This document shows positions 52,303-60,365 of a stretch of 64,000 nt of DNA, piece by piece (position 1 is the stretch's first letter; every line of letters starts with the position of its first letter). The notes under the pieces are model-generated. The model was not told the DNA's origin. It saw only the letters and a list, made by a program, of their open reading frames with translations, and made no database searches. Made by a program: the position numbers and the translations under genes. The stretch comes from Ruminiclostridium josui JCM 17888 (GTDB lineage: Bacteria > Bacillota > Clostridia > Acetivibrionales > DSM-1351), in the NCBI RefSeq assembly GCF_000526495.1, contig NZ_JAGE01000001.1:3356001-3420000 (forward strand). Reading direction: 5' to 3'.

Positions 52303-52331
52303 ATTATATAATATTACAGTCTTTTAGTAAA
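52303..52331 (-). promoter_or_regulatory. Promoter for the minus-strand glycosyltransferase
   Basis: On the minus strand: TTTACT (plus 52326-52331), 17 bases, TATAAT (plus 52303-52308). About 45 bases from the start codon. Confidence 0.6.
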
Positions 52332-52488
52332 TTGACAGCTATTTTCAACTCCTTTAATTGTACGATAATAAAAAATAAAAGTTTGATTTATTTTCATATA
52401 ATTAATATATCCAAACGTTATAATCGCATTACACTTTTCATATATTTATAACGCTTGATATTTGTCCGCTTAATAAAATTCCGGGGAT

Positions 52489-53700
52489 GTGAGGTTTTTG
52501 AAAAAAACTGCAAAAATAGTTGTGACAGTTATGATTATTTTATCAAACCTGTTATGTACTAATATGGTAAAAGCAGATGATGCAAATGATGATGGGCCCA
52601 TTACCGATATAATTAAAAATGAGAGTTGGGAGGCTGCAGGAAATCAGCTGCCTCGAGTTTCGGCTGGCGCAGCAATTGTAATGGATGCACAAAGCGGCAG
52701 GGTTTTGTATGAAAAAAATGCATATAAGAGAAGTTCAATAGCAAGTACAACAAAAATCATGACCGCAATAGTTGCTATTGAAAATGGAAAAGATGATGAA
52801 GATGTTATTGTCAGTAAAAATGCAGCATCTATATGGGGCTCTAGAGTTGGACTTAAAGAGGGAAAAACCTATAAACTTGGGAACCTTCTCAATGCAATGA
52901 TGCTAAGATCGGGAAACGATGCGGCTATTGCAATAGCAGAGCATGTAGGAGGTTCTGTTGAAGCATTTGCTGAAATGATGAATAGAAAAGCCGCTGAAAT
53001 AGGAGCAACCAATACAAACTTTGTAACGCCTCATGGATTGGATGATCCGCAGCATTATTCAACTCCATATGATCTTGCGTTGATTACACAATATGCTTTA
53101 AAGAATGAGAAGTTCTGTGATATAGTAAGCAGAAAATCCTCCTCCTTTGAAGGAAAACCTATTAATAACACAAATGAGATGCTAAGCCTTTATCCAGGAG
53201 CAGACGGAGTAAAAACAGGTTATACCGGTCAGGCAGGAAGATGCCTTGTAACCTCTGCCACACATAACGGATGGAAAATTATATCTGTAGTATTAAATTG
53301 CTCTAGTAGGTCTACTAGAGCTCAGAGCAGTAAGATATTACTGGATTATGCATATGACAACTATAAGTTATATGACTATCTAAAGGAGGGGCAGCAGATA
53401 ACAAATGTGAACATACATAAAGGGTTAAATAAAGCGGTTGGAATTTATTCTGATAAAGACATATCAATTCCATTAAAAAAGGACGAAGTAGACAGGATTA
53501 AAGTGGAATATAATATTCCTAAAACGTTAGAAGCTCCTATACAAAAGGGAAGTAGTATAGGTACCATTAACTACGTACTTGACGGTAAAGTGCTGGCATC
53601 TACTGATGTCAAAGCCATGGAAAATATAAAAAGAAAGGACTTTTACTACTATTTCGATCAGATATTTAAAACATGGGCAAGACTTGTACATCAACGCTAA
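52489..53700 (+). CDS. D-alanyl-D-alanine carboxypeptidase, DacF/PBP5 type
   Basis: Low-molecular-weight PBP that trims the terminal D-Ala from stem peptides outside the membrane. 403 residues with a signal peptide (about 1-30, ends ...MVKA), catalytic Ser86 in STTK (86-89), SGN at 141-143 and KTG at 242-244, then a C-terminal beta domain. A closing amphipathic helix is possible. Start choice is uncertain: GTG 52489 or TTG 52498, both with close G-rich sites; either keeps the signal peptide. The spore-linked dacF is one candidate, but the housekeeping dacA cannot be excluded, so no symbol is given. The 233-nt spacer upstream has no certain promoter; TTGATT/TATATC (52383-52411) is a weak candidate. 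Confidence 0.93.
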   Translation: MRFLKKTAKIVVTVMIILSNLLCTNMVKADDANDDGPITDIIKNESWEAAGNQLPRVSAGAAIVMDAQSGRVLYEKNAYKRSSIASTTKIMTAIVAIENGKDDEDVIVSKNAASIWGSRVGLKEGKTYKLGNLLNAMMLRSGNDAAIAIAEHVGGSVEAFAEMMNRKAAEIGATNTNFVTPHGLDDPQHYSTPYDLALITQYALKNEKFCDIVSRKSSSFEGKPINNTNEMLSLYPGADGVKTGYTGQAGRCLVTSATHNGWKIISVVLNCSSRSTRAQSSKILLDYAYDNYKLYDYLKEGQQITNVNIHKGLNKAVGIYSDKDISIPLKKDEVDRIKVEYNIPKTLEAPIQKGSSIGTINYVLDGKVLASTDVKAMENIKRKDFYYYFDQIFKTWARLVHQR

Positions 53701-53753
53701 AGATGGGATAATATTAAGGTATTTTTACTTTTACCTATGAAGAGGGAATTTAG

Positions 53754-55481
53754 ATGAAAACATTGCTGGTAGGCATAAATTCAAAATATATTCATACCTG
53801 TCTTGCAATATGGTATCTGAAAGCAAGCATAAATGAGTTTGATAATATAACTGTCCGTGAATTTACCATAAATGATATTAGGGACAATGTTCTTTCTGAA
53901 ATCTACAGGGAAAAGCCCGACATCATAGCGTTTTCCTGCTATATATGGAATATTGGAATTGTTCTTTCAATAACAAAAGAGCTTAAAAAGCTGTTGCCGG
54001 ACTGTCGCATAATTCTGGGGGGGCCTGAGGTCTCTTATGATTCTGAGCAAATCATGGCAGAAAATTCAGAGCTTGATTTTATTATATCCGGCGAAGGAGA
54101 GGACGTATTTCCAGTTTTGATAAAGGACTTGTATGCCGGTACGGAGCAGTATAAGAACTTACAAGGAATAGCTTACAGGAGTAGCTGCTCTGTAATATTT
54201 AATAAGGGCTTTAATCTGGTAAAAGAGCTTGATAAAGTTCCTTCCCCATACAATAACGAGTTAATGAAAACTACATTGAACAGAATAGTTTATTATGAAT
54301 CATCTAGAGGCTGCCCATTTTCTTGCTCCTATTGTATTTCATCTACCTTCAACGGAATTAGATTCTTTAGTATGTTACGTGTAAAAAGTGATATTTTAAG
54401 AATTCTTGAGTATAAACCAAGACTTATAAAATTTGTTGACAGGACATTTAACTGCCATAAGGGAAGGGCAAAAGAGATATTAAAATTCTTAATATCCTTA
54501 AATTGTGAAACAGTTTTTCACTTTGAGGCAGCTGCTGACCTTTTTGACAGTGAGATGCTGGATATACTTAGTAAAGCCCCAAAAGGCAGGATTCAACTTG
54601 AAATAGGAATTCAGACTATAAACACTCAAACCTTAAAGGAAATTGACAGAGTAACGGATATAGATGTGTTAACAGAAAATGTGAAAAAAATCCTTGGTAT
54701 AGGAAATATTCATTTGCATCTTGACCTGATAGCAGGTTTACCTTATGAGGATTTTGAAGGTTTTAAAAAATCTTTTATTTATGTCTATAACTTAAAACCT
54801 CATCAACTTCAACTGGGCTTTCTAAAAATGCTTAAAGGCTCCAGAATACGATTAGAGTCCCAAAAGCATGGTTTCTATTTCAGAGATTATGCACCATATG
54901 AGGTTTTGAAAAATAAGTATATTTCATATGACGAAATCCTACTTTTAAAAGACATTGAGGAGACTTTCGAGAGATATTACAATTCCGGTAGGTTTGGCAA
55001 TTCACTGAACTTTATTGAAAAGAGTTGCTTTACTTGGGATTCATTTATTTTGTATGAAAAGTTGGCACATTATTGCAGGGATAAGGGATATTTGGACAGA
55101 CCCGTATCGTATAGAGAAAATATTCAAATTCTGTATAACTTTTACAAAGGGGTTTGCCAAGATAATTTAAGCTTTGAACAGTTCAGGCAATACATGGTAC
55201 TTGATTTTCTCAGCACTGACAGTTCTGGTGCAATTCCGGATTGTCTGAAAAGAGAAGATGATTATCTATCTTCCGGTGATATTCATTCTATGCTTAGAAA
55301 TGAGGAGTTTATTGATAGATATCTTCCTCAATACAAAGGTATTCAAGCAAAAAATATTTTGAAAAAAGTATTCTTTATCAAGTTAAATTTATTATACCCA
55401 TCTGATGAAGTGCTTTTATTAGACTATTCATCAAAAGATGAAGTTTCAGGGAAGTACAGGAGTATTTCGGTAAAAACATAA
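53754..55481 (+). CDS. B12-binding-domain radical SAM protein (DUF4080-like)
   Basis: 575 residues. The N-terminal Rossmann part (about 1-135) resembles the cobalamin-binding domain of class B radical SAM enzymes (INSKYIHTCLAIWYL at the start and the GGPEVSYD motif near 90). The [4Fe-4S] ligands are Cys187, Cys191 and Cys194 (GCPFSCSYC), followed by a TIM barrel (LEIGIQTINTQTLKEI near 282). The C-terminal 150-200 residues, with many Phe, Tyr and Leu, fit the extra domain seen in DUF4080 proteins. The reaction is unknown; methylation or a ring-forming step is typical for the class. Expressed from an upstream start ATG 53754, and closed by a strong terminator. Confidence 0.88.
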   Translation: MKTLLVGINSKYIHTCLAIWYLKASINEFDNITVREFTINDIRDNVLSEIYREKPDIIAFSCYIWNIGIVLSITKELKKLLPDCRIILGGPEVSYDSEQIMAENSELDFIISGEGEDVFPVLIKDLYAGTEQYKNLQGIAYRSSCSVIFNKGFNLVKELDKVPSPYNNELMKTTLNRIVYYESSRGCPFSCSYCISSTFNGIRFFSMLRVKSDILRILEYKPRLIKFVDRTFNCHKGRAKEILKFLISLNCETVFHFEAAADLFDSEMLDILSKAPKGRIQLEIGIQTINTQTLKEIDRVTDIDVLTENVKKILGIGNIHLHLDLIAGLPYEDFEGFKKSFIYVYNLKPHQLQLGFLKMLKGSRIRLESQKHGFYFRDYAPYEVLKNKYISYDEILLLKDIEETFERYYNSGRFGNSLNFIEKSCFTWDSFILYEKLAHYCRDKGYLDRPVSYRENIQILYNFYKGVCQDNLSFEQFRQYMVLDFLSTDSSGAIPDCLKREDDYLSSGDIHSMLRNEEFIDRYLPQYKGIQAKNILKKVFFIKLNLLYPSDEVLLLDYSSKDEVSGKYRSISVKT

Positions 55482-55497
55482 AAGCCACAATAAGTTT

Positions 55498-55543
55498 TAG
55501 AACCCTTAATGTCGAAGATGACGACATTAAGGGTTCTATTTTT
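55498..55543 (+). terminator. Strong intrinsic terminator after the radical SAM gene
   Basis: A perfect 17-bp stem (TAGAACCCTTAATGTCG at 55498-55514 with 55522-55538), 7-base loop, followed by TTTTT. Confidence 0.9.
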
Positions 55544-55582
55544 GGTGTTTATAAACTGGTACATACAAAAGTTTGTATTTAA

Positions 55583-55610
55583 TAATATTTTTAAAATGAC
55601 CACATATATT
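55583..55610 (+). promoter_or_regulatory. Possible sigma-E promoter for prkA-yhbH-spoVR
   Basis: TAATATT (55583-55589) and CATATATT (55603-55610), 13 bases apart, resemble the sigma-E pattern of B. subtilis (about ATATT and CATAcanT, 13-15 bases spacing), with six of eight matches at -10. Homologues of all three genes are mother-cell sporulation genes in B. subtilis, which supports but does not prove it. Confidence 0.4.
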
Positions 55611-55672
55611 TTAACAATGAGAAATATTTTAAATTACTACTAGCTACCACGGCATAAAAGGGAGGGGCTTAA

Positions 55673-57607
55673 ATGACCAAACCGGAATTTGATTTTAGGG
55701 AACTAATTAAAAAAGACAGAGAGGAACACATACGCAAGCAATTTAATGGAACATTTCTGGATTATTTACAAATAGTTAAATCCAATCCGGAGGTTGCCAT
55801 GCTGTCTCATCAAAGATTGTATGAGATTATCAGCTCAAAAGGGGTTGAAGCTGTAAAAACTGAGGAAAACCCAAGGCTAAGAAGAATATACGGGAACGAT
55901 ATAATAAAAAAATACAAGTTCTTTGAAGAAGATTTTTTTGGAATTGATAAAACAATAATGAAGATTGTAAGGTATTTCCACTCTGCTGCCATGGCCGGAG
56001 AAGAGGCTAGACAGGTTTTGTATTTGGTAGGGCCTGTAGGGGCAGGTAAATCATCACTAATGGAAGCACTTAAAAAGGCTCTGGAAGCTGCTCCGCCCAT
56101 ATATTCCTTAAAAGATTGCCCAATGAGGGAAGAACCACTTCATTTAATTCCAAAACACCTTAGAAAAGATTTTGAAGAAAAATTAAATGTAAAAATCGAA
56201 GGCGATTTATGCCCTATTTGCAGATACCGCTTAAAGAATGATTATAACGGAGAATATGAAAAGTTTCCCGTTGAATTAACAGGCTTTTCCATAAGGTCAA
56301 GAAAAGGTATAGGTGTTGTGCCTCCGGTAGACCCTAACAATCAGGATACTTCAATATTAACCGGAAGCGTTGATATATCGAAAATAGACCTTTATTCAGA
56401 AGATGACCCAAGAGTATTATCTTTAAATGGTGCTTTTAATGCAGGAAACAGAGGTATTGTGGAATTCATAGAGGTATTCAAAAATGAAACGGAATATCTG
56501 CACACTATGATAACTGCAACACAGGAAAAATCCATTCCATCGCCGGGAAAAGGTGCAATGATATATTTTGACGGAGTTATATTGGCTCATTCCAATGAAG
56601 CAGAATGGAATAAATTCAAGTCAGACCATACAAATGAGGCGATTCTAGACAGAATTGTAAGAATTGAGGTACCTTACTGCCTTGAATTAAACGAGGAAAT
56701 AAAAATATATGAAAAAATGCTTTCTAAGAGCAAATTTAAGGCACATATAGCACCTCATACTATAGAAATAGCATCCATGTTTGCTATACTGACCAGATTA
56801 AGCCCATCAAACAAGGTAGACCCTCTTACTAAGCTAAAAATATACAACGGTGAGGAAATTCTGGAAAAAGGAATGACTCGTAAAATAGATATATTTGAGC
56901 TTCGTGAGGAGGCACCCAGAGAGGGTATGACGGGTATATCAACCAGATTTATAATGAAAGCTCTGGATACTGCATTATCTGAATCTGAGAATGATTGCAT
57001 AAATCCAATTGCGGTTATGGAGGCATTAATTAAATCTGTCAAGGAACTGGGAATCGGAGATGAGGAAAAAGAACGTTACTTAAGGCTTATATATGATTCT
57101 GTAAAGAAGGAATACAATAAAATTATGGAAAAAGAAGTTACAAAGGCGTTTATTCATGGCTATAGAGAACAGGCCGAGAGTCTTTTTAACAATTATCTTG
57201 ACCATGCAGAAGCCTTTGTCAACAAGACTAAAATAAAGGATAAGAACACAGGTGAGGAACTTGAGCCCGATGAAAAATTCATGCGTTCTATTGAAGAACA
57301 GATAGGTATTTCTGATACTGCGGTAAAAGGATTCAGGTCGGATGTTACTGCGTATATGTTCTTTGTTATGCGAAATGGGGGAAGTTTGGATTATACAAGC
57401 TATGAGCCTTTGAAGGAGGCAATAGAGAAAAAGCTGACTGCATCCGTAAGAGATTTGAGCAGGATTATAACACAGGCAAAAGTAAGGGATAAGGAACAGA
57501 CCCAGAAATACAACACAATGGTAGAGGAAATGAAAAAGAACGGCTATTGTGACCACTGCTGCAATGTCATATTGAAATATGCTGCTAACAATCTGTGGAA
57601 GGATTAA
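55673..57607 (+). CDS. prkA: PrkA-type serine protein kinase / AAA+ protein
   Basis: 644 residues. AAA+ core with Walker A GPVGAGKS at 120-127, preceded by a helical N-terminal domain and followed by a C-terminal region with similarity to kinases in PrkA. A cysteine pattern CPICRYR near residue 183 suggests a metal site, and CDHCC near the end another. B. subtilis PrkA is a sporulation protein of the mother cell; recent work describes Lon-like protease-related activity for the family, so 'kinase' is a historical label. ATG 55673 follows AGGGAGGGG. The gene is 14 bases from yhbH, and spoVR follows. Confidence 0.93.
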   Translation: MTKPEFDFRELIKKDREEHIRKQFNGTFLDYLQIVKSNPEVAMLSHQRLYEIISSKGVEAVKTEENPRLRRIYGNDIIKKYKFFEEDFFGIDKTIMKIVRYFHSAAMAGEEARQVLYLVGPVGAGKSSLMEALKKALEAAPPIYSLKDCPMREEPLHLIPKHLRKDFEEKLNVKIEGDLCPICRYRLKNDYNGEYEKFPVELTGFSIRSRKGIGVVPPVDPNNQDTSILTGSVDISKIDLYSEDDPRVLSLNGAFNAGNRGIVEFIEVFKNETEYLHTMITATQEKSIPSPGKGAMIYFDGVILAHSNEAEWNKFKSDHTNEAILDRIVRIEVPYCLELNEEIKIYEKMLSKSKFKAHIAPHTIEIASMFAILTRLSPSNKVDPLTKLKIYNGEEILEKGMTRKIDIFELREEAPREGMTGISTRFIMKALDTALSESENDCINPIAVMEALIKSVKELGIGDEEKERYLRLIYDSVKKEYNKIMEKEVTKAFIHGYREQAESLFNNYLDHAEAFVNKTKIKDKNTGEELEPDEKFMRSIEEQIGISDTAVKGFRSDVTAYMFFVMRNGGSLDYTSYEPLKEAIEKKLTASVRDLSRIITQAKVRDKEQTQKYNTMVEEMKKNGYCDHCCNVILKYAANNLWKD

Positions 57608-57620
57608 TTGGAGGGAAAAT

Positions 57621-58817
57621 ATGGCTATTTTCAGAGACTGCAGCAATATCGGCAAAGATAGGTCAGCCGAAGACAGAAGAAGACACAGAGAGCTTGTTGA
57701 GGAATCCATAAAGAAAAATCTTGGCAATATTATAGCAGAACAAAGCATAATAGGTAAAAGTAAGGATAAAAAAATTAAGATTCCAATAAAAGGAATAAAG
57801 GAGTTTCAATTTATATATGGAAAATCCAAGCCTGGCGTAGGTGCAGGAGACGGTAATGAAAAAAGGGGCGATAAATTTCAAGGAGAGGCACAGGAAGGAA
57901 AGGGCAAGGGAGGGGCCGGGAATCAGGAGGGAGAAGAGGTTTATGAAACAGAGATAACCATTGAGGAGGTAATAAAATACCTTTTTGATGACATGAACCT
58001 TCCCGATATTGATAAAAAGCAGCTATCCAGGTTGGAGGAAAAAAGCTACAGAAAGCTTGGTTACCAACACAAAGGCATCCCTCCGAGACTTGCAAAGAAA
58101 CGCTCAGTAATTGAGAAAATAAAGCGCAGGCAGGCCTCCAAAAGGTCTGAAGATGGAGAGAATACTACATATGATAAGCAGGAAGGCCAAGAAAGGTTTC
58201 CGTTTATACAGGAAGATTTAAGATATTACAGAATTAAAGAGGATAACAAAAGGGATTATAATGCAGTTGTGCTGTGCATTATGGATGTTTCAGGTTCAAT
58301 GGATCAAACAAAAAAATATCTGGCAAGAAGCTTTTATTTCCTTTTGTATCAATTCCTACGATTGAAGTATGCAAACGTGGATGTTGTTTTCATAGCTCAC
58401 ACAACAACTGCAAAGGAAGTAAACGAAAGAGAGTTTTTTCACCGGGGTGAATCTGGTGGAACCTATATCAGCAGCGGATATGACAAAGCATTGGAAATTA
58501 TTGCCGACAGATACAGTCCAAGCAACTGGAACATTTATGCTTTTCATTGCAGCGATGGAGACAACTGGTCAGAAGATAATAAAAGAGCTGTAGAAAGTGC
58601 TAAAAAGCTTTGTGAGGTTTGCAATTTGTTTGGCTATGGAGAGATAGTACCAGGTTATTATAATATAGGCAGTACCATAAAAAATGAATTTCAGACTAAT
58701 ATAAAAAGTAATAACTTTGCAGCTATTAATATCAACAAAAAAGAGGATGTCCTGCCGGCACTTAAAAAGCTCCTGGATAAAGCTAGTGATAGGGACGAGA
58801 AGGCGATTATGGATTAG
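57621..58817 (+). CDS. yhbH: Sporulation protein YhbH (VWA-like domain)
   Basis: 398 residues; DUF444 family. Basic N-terminal half with a low-complexity Gly/Gln/Lys stretch (about 75-110), then a von Willebrand A-like domain with the metal motif DVSGS at Asp222-Ser226 and a further region GGTYISSGYDKALEII near 280. No membrane segment. ATG 57621 follows GGAGGGA; an in-frame ATG at 57579 lies within prkA and is rejected. In B. subtilis and E. coli (yeaH) it travels with prkA and spoVR homologues (yeaG and ycgB). Function is not established beyond a spore defect in Bacillus. Confidence 0.93.
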   Translation: MAIFRDCSNIGKDRSAEDRRRHRELVEESIKKNLGNIIAEQSIIGKSKDKKIKIPIKGIKEFQFIYGKSKPGVGAGDGNEKRGDKFQGEAQEGKGKGGAGNQEGEEVYETEITIEEVIKYLFDDMNLPDIDKKQLSRLEEKSYRKLGYQHKGIPPRLAKKRSVIEKIKRRQASKRSEDGENTTYDKQEGQERFPFIQEDLRYYRIKEDNKRDYNAVVLCIMDVSGSMDQTKKYLARSFYFLLYQFLRLKYANVDVVFIAHTTTAKEVNEREFFHRGESGGTYISSGYDKALEIIADRYSPSNWNIYAFHCSDGDNWSEDNKRAVESAKKLCEVCNLFGYGEIVPGYYNIGSTIKNEFQTNIKSNNFAAININKKEDVLPALKKLLDKASDRDEKAIMD

Positions 58818-58851
58818 ATTGATTATTTAATAAGTTGGGAGGAAAAAAGCT

Positions 58852-60240
58852 ATGGCGGATTTTAGTTTAAAGGAACTGGAATACTGGAATGAGCGCATAG
58901 AAGAAATAGCGGTGGAAAGTGGCCTTAACTTCTATAATCAGGAATTTGAAATAATAAACTATGAAGATATGATAGGCTATGAATCATATGTAGGAATGCC
59001 ATCCCACTATCCCCATTGGAGTTACGGAAAATCCTATGAGAGGATTAAAACCCTACATAAATATAATCTTACAGGACTTCCGTATGAAATGGTTATTAAC
59101 TCAAACCCGTGTATAGCCTACCTAATGAAAGATAATTCACTTCTTGTTCAAATACTTACAATAGCCCATGTATATGCACATAATGATTTTTTCAAAAATA
59201 ACAGACTTTTCAAAAAAGGAACCAAGGCTGAGTATGCAGTAGAGACCTTTAAAAACCATGCTAACCGGATACGTGATTATATATCGGATCCAAGCATCGG
59301 CTATACAAAAGTTGAAAAAATACTTAATGCAGCACATGCTGTAAAACTGCAAACGGAAAGGATAATTGACTTTTGCAATAATAAAAAGAAAAAAGAGGAA
59401 TCAAAATCCGCATTAGCAGAACATAAATCTGATTTTCCCAACCTTGATAGGTACTCCGAAAATAAAAGGCAGGATGACTCTGAAGCTAGCAATCAAGAAA
59501 TAAAGATACCGGAGGAGCCTCAGGAGGATATACTGAAATTTATTACAGAATATGGTCGTTTGCTGGACTGGGAAAAAGATATACTTTCTATTGTAAGAGA
59601 AGAAGCCCGATACTTTATCCCACAGATTGAGACAAAAATTATGAATGAGGGTTGGGCAAGTTTTTGGCACTATACTATATTAAGCAAACTTGAACTTCCT
59701 CAGAGTCTTCATTTCGAATTCTTAAGAAAACATAATGAGGTAGTCAGACCTTTAAAATCAAGTATAAATCCGTATTTTATAGGCTTTAAAATCATTGAAA
59801 ACCTGTATAATACTCAGGGTAAAGATAAGATATTTGAGGTAAGGGAAAATGAGAGAGATCAATCTTTTATAAGAAGATACCTTACACAGGAATTGTGTGA
59901 TGAAATGAATCTTTTTGAATATATAACCACAGGAAACGATTATATGATTTCTGAGGTTTCAGATGAAGAGGGCTGGAAAAAGGTACGGGATACTTTATGT
60001 AATACAGTAGGGGTAGGGAGTATTCCAGTAATAAAAGTCACTGAATGGAGCCCAAAGGAGAACACGCTATTCCTTGAACACGAGTTTGATGGTCGGGAAC
60101 TGGAATTGAGCTACGCTTATGAGACCCTTAAACATCTTGTGGATTTATGGAAGGGTAAAGTCGTATTGAGCACACATTTGGAAGAAAAGAAGAAAAATAT
60201 AGCATGTGATGAAATGAAAAGAATATCCCTATATACTTGA
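58852..60240 (+). CDS. spoVR: SpoVR family protein
   Basis: 462 residues. Conserved region near the middle: NEGWASFWHYTILSKLELP (about 263-281), and near the N-terminus FEIINYEDMIGYESYVGMP followed by HYPHWSYGKSYER. In B. subtilis spoVR is required for normal cortex. Its close position after yhbH (34 bases) confirms the prkA-yhbH-spoVR group. GGGAGG precedes ATG 58852. Catalytic activity unknown. Confidence 0.95.
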   Translation: MADFSLKELEYWNERIEEIAVESGLNFYNQEFEIINYEDMIGYESYVGMPSHYPHWSYGKSYERIKTLHKYNLTGLPYEMVINSNPCIAYLMKDNSLLVQILTIAHVYAHNDFFKNNRLFKKGTKAEYAVETFKNHANRIRDYISDPSIGYTKVEKILNAAHAVKLQTERIIDFCNNKKKKEESKSALAEHKSDFPNLDRYSENKRQDDSEASNQEIKIPEEPQEDILKFITEYGRLLDWEKDILSIVREEARYFIPQIETKIMNEGWASFWHYTILSKLELPQSLHFEFLRKHNEVVRPLKSSINPYFIGFKIIENLYNTQGKDKIFEVRENERDQSFIRRYLTQELCDEMNLFEYITTGNDYMISEVSDEEGWKKVRDTLCNTVGVGSIPVIKVTEWSPKENTLFLEHEFDGRELELSYAYETLKHLVDLWKGKVVLSTHLEEKKKNIACDEMKRISLYT

Positions 60241-60266
60241 TATATAAACATATTTAAAAAAAATTG

Positions 60267-60293
60267 TTAGCACTCTTACTTGTTGAGTGCTAA
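60267..60293. promoter_or_regulatory. CIRCE element (HrcA operator)
   Basis: TTAGCACTC, nine bases, GAGTGCTAA: the exact consensus inverted repeat, eight bases upstream of the -35 box of the htpG promoter. HrcA binding here would repress htpG until heat shock. Confidence 0.97.
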
Positions 60294-60300
60294 AAAATAC

Positions 60301-60329
60301 TTGAAACTTTATACTATTCGAGTTATATT
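60301..60329 (+). promoter_or_regulatory. Vegetative promoter of htpG
   Basis: TTGAAA (60301-60306), 17 bases, TATATT (60324-60329); transcription start near 60336, about 30 bases before the ATG. Confidence 0.75.
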
Positions 60330-60365
60330 ATTAATAGTGTAAAAAAATGAAGTGGAGGTAATATA

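Noticed and set aside
52383-52411. Promoter TTGATT/TATATC for the carboxypeptidase gene
   Set aside because: Match is weak and other AT-rich choices in the same spacer are equally good; not listed as a feature.
57080-57748. 222-codon minus-strand open frame opposite the end of prkA and start of yhbH
   Set aside because: No ribosome-binding site or promoter, low-complexity hydrophobic translation, and it lies fully opposite two conserved genes.
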